NCBI RefSeq assembly: GCF_020171465.1
Contig: NZ_JAIUZR010000003.1
Span: 682,001 to 746,000 of the forward strand
DNA length: 64,000 nt
Direction of reading: 5' to 3'
Source of the DNA: Lutimonas saemankumensis
Lineage (GTDB): Bacteria > Bacteroidota > Bacteroidia > Flavobacteriales > Flavobacteriaceae
A model generated the notes under the pieces. The model was not told the DNA's origin. It saw only the letters and a program-made list of their open reading frames with translations, and did no database searches. Positions 59,135 to 64,000 of this stretch are shown here, piece by piece; position 1 is the stretch's first letter, and each line of letters begins with the position of its first letter. The position numbers and the translations under genes were made by a program.

Positions 59135-59956
59135 ATGAAACTCAATTATTATATAAAACTGTTACTGGCCTCTTTGATTATAACTGCCTTATATTTTGTT
59201 TCCAACGCTCTTTTCTTTTCAGATACCAGCCTGGATACCATGAGTATATGGGGTGTCGTTTCGAATATTCTTATCGTTGTCCTTTTAGGCATTTACGTGT
59301 CGAATTCAAATTTAAGCGGCTTAAAACTGGTACTTTCTGTATTTTTCATTTATTATGTTATCGGCCACTTTAATCTCCTGATCGAAGCCTATATTTTTAA
59401 TGTAACTGACCGGGCAGAAACCACCAAAGAAATGTTTCAGGGCCTTTTTACGGTTACTGTTTTTGCGCCCTTGTTTGTGCTGCTCCTCAATACATGGGAG
59501 GGAAGCCCGGAAACTTTACAGTTTAAAAAGCGATCCGTTTTCAGCTGGATCTGGAGAATTGCCCTGGGTATGTTTATCTATTTGGTATTTTATCTGGCTG
59601 CCGGTATGATCTTACAGGCCAACTATCCCGATTTGATGTCCTATTATGCAGAGAAACTGCCACCTGTGGAGGTGATGATCCTGACCCAGTTTCCCAGAGG
59701 ACTTCTATTCGTCTTAATTGCGATTTTAATGCTTCGAACCTTGAAACTGAAACGAATCCAAAAGGGCCTCCTCATTGGACTCGTATTTTCGGTCATCGGA
59801 GGTATTGCCCCACTGATCCCGCCCAGCGAGTTTATGCCCGCCAATATCAGAATGGTTCATGGTATAGAAGTAGGAATCTCCAATTTTCTCTACGGAATGG
59901 CCTTAGCCTATTTGTTGGGCCAGGAATGGCTGAATAAAAATTCAAAAGAATTCTAA
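59135..59956 (+). CDS. Polytopic membrane protein of unknown function
   Basis: A 273-residue integral membrane protein with about eight helices (LLASLIITALYFVSNALFF, VVSNILIVVLLGIYVSN, LVLSVFFIYYVIGHFNLLI, VTVFAPLFVLLLNTW, IALGMFIYLVFYLAAGMIL, LLFVLIAILMLRTL, LLIGLVFSVIGGIAPLIPP, ISNFLYGMALAYLLG). No transport or catalytic signature is seen, and the family is not recognised. It lies in an operon with the PadR repressor (12-bp gap), so it may respond to, or act on, the same compound. It is convergent with the NAD-dependent reductase gene. Confidence 0.8.
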   Translation: MKLNYYIKLLLASLIITALYFVSNALFFSDTSLDTMSIWGVVSNILIVVLLGIYVSNSNLSGLKLVLSVFFIYYVIGHFNLLIEAYIFNVTDRAETTKEMFQGLFTVTVFAPLFVLLLNTWEGSPETLQFKKRSVFSWIWRIALGMFIYLVFYLAAGMILQANYPDLMSYYAEKLPPVEVMILTQFPRGLLFVLIAILMLRTLKLKRIQKGLLIGLVFSVIGGIAPLIPPSEFMPANIRMVHGIEVGISNFLYGMALAYLLGQEWLNKNSKEF

Positions 59957-59963
59957 CCGGTCC

Positions 59964-60980
59964 CTATCCCTGTAAAGCCTCTTGCACGGATTTGGCCGTG
60001 TCCAATACGGTTTTTTCGATCGGAAGGGGTTTCCAGTCAAAAGTATCCATGGTAGCGCTTATATCCCCGTTAAAGGTATTGCCGATATAAGGCAGCATGC
60101 CTTTGAGATCTGCATTAAAATTGGCCAGGAACCTTAATAAGAAATTAGGGGCCACCTTGGTACTTACCTTATCATATCCGTTCGATTTCAGGATCTGGGC
60201 CATCTGTTGAAAAGAATAGGCTTTTTCGGTACTGACAATAAAACGCTGCCCGTTAGCTGCTTTATTTTCAAGCGCTGCCACATGGATCTTGGCCACGTCC
60301 CTTACGTCGGACATATTGATGGCTGCCTGCGGTAATCGGGGCATACCCCCGGTGATCAGTTCCTTATAGGTATTCATGGATTCCCCGGTCAGGTTTCCTG
60401 AAAGGGTAGGGCCATATACCGGCCCCGGATGTACGGTAACGAGTTCCAATAGATTTTCCCTGGTTTGGTTTTTGATAAAGTCCCAGGCACTTTTCTCGGC
60501 CAGGGTCTTGCTTTTTAAATAAGCAGATACCCCTTTGGCATTCACATCGGTCCAGCTATTCGGGTTGATATCAACCACACCCTTGGAACCACCGATCATG
60601 GCCACCATGGAAGAAGTGAGCACCATACGTTTGATCCCCGCGTTTTTGGCTGCTTTTAAGGCGCGCTGGGTTCCTTCCACCGCCGGCCTTATCAGGTCAT
60701 TCTCATCCTTAGGCTGGCTAGTCACAAAAGGAGACGCCACATGTAAGACATAATCACAACCCTGCATGGCCTCTTCCCATCCCTCATCTTCTAACAGGTT
60801 TAGTTCACAATAGCCCAGCTTTCCCTTCGGATCAATGACCTTGGCAATGTCATCGGTGATCTTATCGGTTTTGGATAAACTTCTTACAGAACCCCTAACG
60901 GCATAGCCCTGGTTTAATAGTTCCACGGCACAATGCTGGCCCACATAACCCGAAACCCCGGTGATCAGTACTTCTTTCAT
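59964..60980 (-). CDS. NAD(P)-dependent extended SDR (dihydroflavonol reductase-like)
   Basis: A 338-residue cytoplasmic oxidoreductase of the extended short-chain dehydrogenase group. The Rossmann motif is LITGVSGYVGQHCAVELL (TGxxGxxG) at residues 5-22, with Arg in RGSVRSLSK suggesting NADPH. The sequence CDYVLHVASPF carries the second nucleotide contact, LTSSMVAMIGG the catalytic Ser region, and AYLKSKTLAEKSAW the catalytic YxxxK. VTVHPGPVYGPTL follows as in dihydroflavonol-4-reductase/aldehyde reductase-like enzymes. Substrate cannot be assigned. It is monocistronic and convergent with the membrane protein gene. The 380-bp gap after its start holds only the short frame at 61223. Confidence 0.93.
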   Translation of the reverse strand: MKEVLITGVSGYVGQHCAVELLNQGYAVRGSVRSLSKTDKITDDIAKVIDPKGKLGYCELNLLEDEGWEEAMQGCDYVLHVASPFVTSQPKDENDLIRPAVEGTQRALKAAKNAGIKRMVLTSSMVAMIGGSKGVVDINPNSWTDVNAKGVSAYLKSKTLAEKSAWDFIKNQTRENLLELVTVHPGPVYGPTLSGNLTGESMNTYKELITGGMPRLPQAAINMSDVRDVAKIHVAALENKAANGQRFIVSTEKAYSFQQMAQILKSNGYDKVSTKVAPNFLLRFLANFNADLKGMLPYIGNTFNGDISATMDTFDWKPLPIEKTVLDTAKSVQEALQG

Positions 60981-61222
60981 GTTTTTGATGTGTTTTAGTT
61001 TTTAGTTGTGTAAAAATACGGAAATCCTAGGTTCATGCTGCAGAATGGAATAGAACTGCGGAAAACCGTAAGAATTATGTTTTTGCAAGACTTACTTTTA
61101 ATGAAAAATAAAATGCAAATACCTTGGACAGGGTATTTGATAATTGTTTAATCTATAGTACATTCATACCTTCAAAAATTGAACATAAGAATCTGTTCTA
61201 TAGCTATGATAAAGTGCATTCT

Positions 61223-61345
61223 ATGGTAAAAAACTACATTAGCTTTATTTTTCTGCTTTGTTTCCTGTGTGCCGGTCAAATGGTTGCGCAACAGCGGAAT
61301 CTTTGGAGGAAAACAGAACTTCATCATATAAATCAGAAACAATAG
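61223..61345 (+). CDS. Short exported peptide or truncated gene start (40 residues)
   Basis: The frame from ATG 61223 reads as a signal peptide (NYISFIFLLCFLCAGQMVAQ) followed by only QRNLWRKTELHHINQKQ before the stop. It resembles the first residues of Bacteroidota secreted proteins that begin with an NLW(x)KT-type segment after the signal. It could be a genuine small secreted peptide or the remnant of a larger gene lost by deletion. The next gene begins 16 bp later. Evidence for expression is lacking. Confidence 0.4.
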   Translation: MVKNYISFIFLLCFLCAGQMVAQQRNLWRKTELHHINQKQ

Positions 61346-61361
61346 GAAAAAACAAATTACT

Positions 61362-62486
61362 ATGAAAAAAAATGCAATTCTTTTAATTCTGCTATGTCTG
61401 AGCATTAGCTCTTATAGTCAAAGGAAAATTAAAAAAGTTGAAGTAAGAGAAAAGGGTTTTAACATCAAAATGAATTTTGAGGTAATAAATGACAAATTAT
61501 CATATAACGGTCTAGATATACAAGTAATACCCATATCAGCCAATGAAATGAATGATATTTTTATGAATGAAAATTTTCTAAACGGAAAATTTGAATACTC
61601 ACATTATGATAAATCAAGGGAATCCTATTTTTTAAAAAAAAGAAGGGGTAAAAGGAAAAAAACTGATCTAGAATTCTATATAGAGGGAATATCGTGGTTG
61701 TTTGATAATGATCATATAGATCAGTCAGAATATGACGAGTTAGAAAAGAGTATTATTTATTACTTTGATGAAGAGTACGCTAAGAACTATTATGAAAGTA
61801 ATACATTAACGGCGGCAAATCCATATTATGTTAATGGTAAATACCTGAACTTATTCAAGGTCATTATATCTAACCCCTCTTCCTCACAGGTTAAACTGAA
61901 TAAAAGACTCTTAGTAGAAAATGGCAATATCTTGTTAGATCATTTGTCGACACAGAAATTGTTAAATCAATTAGATTCCTTGGATATGGCAAACAGATTT
62001 AAGCTGATGACCTTGGAACGGCATCATTACAAATCAGATATGGTGATTCCAGGTAATTCAACCGTTGAAAAATTATTAGCAGTCCTTCCAGTTAATTTCA
62101 ATCAAAAGGATATTAAGATCTCTTTGGAAGATTCCAACCAAAAATTTTCATGGAAAATAAATAAAGTTCAAAATAGTTTCGATGATCTATATACATTTTA
62201 TGAACTACGAATTCATTGGAAGACTGACTTTGATACGAAATTTAGCGTCATTAGAGGAAATACCAGTTCCGTTTTTATGGACTTCAATAAATTATTTGTT
62301 GGAGAAGAGAGTTTAAATAACTCATTTGATATTTTCACCATTTCGCTTGACCGAAACACATTATCCTATGGGCGACGATCGGATATTAAAGGATCTGATT
62401 TTCTGGATATGTCAAAATTGAAGAGGAAAATAATCGATCTAGAAATGGAAAAAATAGAAGAACTTAAGAAGAAAGTTAGAGAGTAA
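61362..62486 (+). CDS. Exported protein of unknown function
   Basis: A 374-residue protein with signal peptide ending SSYSQ. The mature part is hydrophilic, Lys/Asp-rich and lower in G+C than the genes to the left. Segments include KIKKVEVREKGFNIKMNFEV, YFLKKRRGKRKKTDLEF, FDEEYAKNYYESNTLTAANPYYVNGKYLNLFKV and a C-terminal coiled coil (KLKRKIIDLEMEKIEELKKKVRE). No domain is recognised and no catalytic motif is seen. It lies with other unknown or accessory-type genes at the right end and may be part of a horizontally acquired set; that is inference from composition and content only. Confidence 0.7.
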   Translation: MKKNAILLILLCLSISSYSQRKIKKVEVREKGFNIKMNFEVINDKLSYNGLDIQVIPISANEMNDIFMNENFLNGKFEYSHYDKSRESYFLKKRRGKRKKTDLEFYIEGISWLFDNDHIDQSEYDELEKSIIYYFDEEYAKNYYESNTLTAANPYYVNGKYLNLFKVIISNPSSSQVKLNKRLLVENGNILLDHLSTQKLLNQLDSLDMANRFKLMTLERHHYKSDMVIPGNSTVEKLLAVLPVNFNQKDIKISLEDSNQKFSWKINKVQNSFDDLYTFYELRIHWKTDFDTKFSVIRGNTSSVFMDFNKLFVGEESLNNSFDIFTISLDRNTLSYGRRSDIKGSDFLDMSKLKRKIIDLEMEKIEELKKKVRE

Positions 62487-62537
62487 ATTATGACAAAATA
62501 TATTAATTGAATAACATAAAAAATCAAAATTTGTACA

Positions 62538-63035
62538 ATGGTAAAATGTAATTATTTTAAATCAGTATTGTTATTGATATGTTTCCTAGCTGTTGCAAGC
62601 AATAGTATAACAGCTCAAGAAGCTCCAGTCGGAAAAAAAACATTAAAGGTTGAGGAAAAGTTTCCAGGAGAGTATTTGCAAGAGGTGTCTAAAGATGGAT
62701 TATCAAGTAACGTTATAGATGCCATGAAGAGCAGGTTGCCTAAAAAATTGGAGAAATTTGGATTTACTGATATAACTATTACAGAGGTTGGACAGGTACC
62801 AGTCCCTAAGAGTATCGCCACTAAAATGGGAAATACAGCGGGTAATACTGGAAGAGCAGAACTAGAAGTTGCTCAAACATATGGGGAAATCGAGAGAGCT
62901 GTTGATAAGATGTATCAAGAACCTGTCGATATCGATTGGAAATTTCAGGTAAATTTTATTGATAATAATTCCGGAAATACTTTTAAAGTAAGGTTGAATT
63001 TATCATATAATCCTCAATACATAATAAGTGAATAG
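62538..63035 (+). CDS. Small exported protein of unknown function
   Basis: A 165-residue protein with signal peptide (LLLICFLAVASNSITAQ). The mature domain includes GEYLQEVSKDGLSSNVIDAMKSRLPKKLEKFGFTDITI, then a flexible Gly/Asn/Thr segment (TKMGNTAGNTGRAE) and a C-terminal beta-rich stretch (DIDWKFQVNFIDNNSGNTFKVRLNLSYNPQYII). It looks like a small periplasmic domain with paired strands at the end. No family is recognised. It lies 51 bp after the unknown exported gene on the same strand. Confidence 0.7.
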   Translation: MVKCNYFKSVLLLICFLAVASNSITAQEAPVGKKTLKVEEKFPGEYLQEVSKDGLSSNVIDAMKSRLPKKLEKFGFTDITITEVGQVPVPKSIATKMGNTAGNTGRAELEVAQTYGEIERAVDKMYQEPVDIDWKFQVNFIDNNSGNTFKVRLNLSYNPQYIISE

Positions 63036-63162
63036 GAAAAACCGAAGTAATAAAACGAAAGATAAAATTTAAGGCAAAGGTAAGTGCTATTTAGAAAAAT
63101 TAGTGAGTAGAAATTCAATCCTAATAATGCACAAGAACTTTGAAATCAATTAAAACAAATCC

Positions 63163-63540
63163 ATGGGACTATTTAATAATATACTTGGGAATGCCAGTGA
63201 GGTAGATTCAGAAAAACTAACAGAAAAATACAGTCGATTACTAATTGAAAATGAAGAAGTAGAACTAGGCTTTAAACTATTTCGGGATGTTTTTATGTTT
63301 ACCAACAAAAGATTGATCCTTATTGATGTTCAAGGCGTTACAGGGAGTAAGGCGGAATATAAATCCTTGCCGTATAAGCATATCTCAAGATTCTCTTTGG
63401 AAACAGCCGGCACCTTTGATCTGGACGCTGAATTGAAAATCTGGATTTCAAGTGAAGATACACCAACCGTTTCTAAAAAGTTTAATAAGAGTATTGATGT
63501 TTATGCTGTACAGCAACTGTTGGCTGAGAAAACACTTTAA
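63163..63540 (+). CDS. Bacterial PH-domain protein
   Basis: A 125-residue cytoplasmic protein matching the bacterial pleckstrin-homology (bPH, PF08000-type) pattern: ENEEVELGFKLFRDVFMFTNKRLILIDVQGVTGSKAEYKSLPYKHISRFSLETAGTFD-like beta-sheet sequence with FTNKRLILID as the signature strand, then DLDAELKIWIS and a closing helix with VYAVQQLLAEK. It has no signal peptide. Role unknown; PH domains in bacteria often mediate oligomerisation. It lies 27 bp before the SRA-domain gene, with 127 bp of A+T-rich sequence on its left. Confidence 0.85.
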   Translation: MGLFNNILGNASEVDSEKLTEKYSRLLIENEEVELGFKLFRDVFMFTNKRLILIDVQGVTGSKAEYKSLPYKHISRFSLETAGTFDLDAELKIWISSEDTPTVSKKFNKSIDVYAVQQLLAEKTL

Positions 63541-63567
63541 AGCAAAAGCTTTTCAATTCATTGTATC

Positions 63568-64000
63568 ATGAGCAACATAAGATTCGGAGAAATTCCAGGA
63601 ATACATGAAGGTCAAAAATTTGTTAGCAGAAGAGCATTAGTTGATGCAGGGCTGCATAGATCTATTCAACATGGCATAGATGGAAATGGATCGGAAGGAG
63701 TTGCCGCCATAGTAGTTTCTGGAGGATATGAAGATGATCTAGATCTAGGCGATGAAATTATCTATACAGGTCACGGAGGGAATGATCCGGTAACTAAGAA
63801 ACAGATTGCAGATCAATCTTGGTCTTCACATGGTAATAAAGGACTTGTAGTGAGTCAAATGAGGCAATTGCCGGTTAGGGTTATCAGAGGACCACATAAA
63901 AACTCTCAATTCGCTCCTCTAAGTGGATATAAATATAGTGGCTTGTATAGAGTTATTGATAGTTGGGATAAAATTGGTAAAAGCGGTTTTTCTGTTTGTG
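63568..64000 (+). CDS. SRA/YDG-domain protein, probable type IV restriction enzyme (partial, runs off right edge)
   Basis: 144 residues are visible from ATG 63568 before the window ends. The sequence is a SET/RING-associated (SRA) base-flipping domain: GEIPGIHEGQKFVSRRALVD, HRSIQHGIDGNGSEGVAAIV, SGGYEDDLDLGDEIIYTGHGG, KKQIADQSW, NKGLVVSQMRQLPVRVIRG, GYKYSGLYRVIDSWDK. These match SRA domains that bind 5-methylcytosine or hydroxymethylcytosine. In bacteria such domains are usually fused to an HNH nuclease, making a modification-dependent restriction enzyme; the nuclease part, if present, lies beyond 64000. The PH-domain gene just upstream may be linked. Domain call is strong; function is inferred. 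Confidence 0.88.
   Translation, partial: MSNIRFGEIPGIHEGQKFVSRRALVDAGLHRSIQHGIDGNGSEGVAAIVVSGGYEDDLDLGDEIIYTGHGGNDPVTKKQIADQSWSSHGNKGLVVSQMRQLPVRVIRGPHKNSQFAPLSGYKYSGLYRVIDSWDKIGKSGFSVC

Overview
The window looks like chromosomal DNA of a member of the Bacteroidota, most likely a flavobacterium. The evidence is a SusC/SusD pair, a hybrid two-component regulator, many lipoproteins, almost no Shine-Dalgarno sites, promoters of the TTTG / TAnnTTTG type, and an A+T-rich base composition. I saw no rRNA, tRNA, insertion sequence, prophage or CRISPR array. All assignments come from reading the sequence; no database search was run.

Positions 1-15.3 kb hold a polysaccharide utilization locus. On the minus strand, in transcription order, are a SusE/F-like surface glycan-binding lipoprotein, SusC, SusD, a GH30 lipoprotein, a beta-lactamase-fold serine hydrolase lipoprotein and a GH2 beta-galactosidase cut by the left edge. 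A 1361-residue hybrid two-component sensor/regulator is divergently transcribed and probably controls the locus. GH30 plus GH2 suggests a beta-linked galactan (for example beta-1,6-galactan side chains), but this is inference.

Positions 15.4-18.5 kb hold an XRE-type regulator, a 560-bp gap with a likely free-standing small RNA, and a short-form alpha-glucan phosphorylase that lacks the usual PLP lysine. Positions 18.6-28.2 kb form a copper/silver efflux operon on the minus strand: HYC_CC_PP-type small protein, CusA-like RND pump, TolC-like channel, CopA-like P-type ATPase, and CusB-like adaptor. Next to it is a TPR histidine kinase with its NarL-type response regulator (28.3-31.0 kb).

Positions 31-42 kb are mixed housekeeping and envelope genes: Nudix hydrolase, HAD phosphatase, M16 peptidase, three probable outer-membrane proteins, a secreted unknown, a UDG-fold protein and an exported TPR/zincin. 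Positions 42-45.2 kb look like a small redox/stress neighbourhood: universal stress protein, c-type cytochrome lipoprotein, ABM monooxygenase, and a GlxA-type AraC regulator with clear repeated operator-like sites.

Positions 45.3-57.9 kb run on the plus strand: two small membrane proteins, a serine hydrolase, a DUF1254-type lipoprotein, an Lnt-like C-N hydrolase, a shortened tricorn-like protease, a LytS/LytTR two-component pair, a lipoprotein and an S15-type peptidase. An 11-bp tandem repeat precedes the last two genes. Positions 57.9-61.0 kb hold a PadR regulator with two palindromic operators around its -7 box, a membrane protein, and an NAD-dependent reductase. The right end (61.2-64 kb) holds unknown secreted proteins, a PH-domain protein and the start of an SRA/YDG-domain protein, probably a type IV, modification-dependent restriction enzyme. 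This end is the best candidate for accessory or defence content, and most of it lies outside the window.
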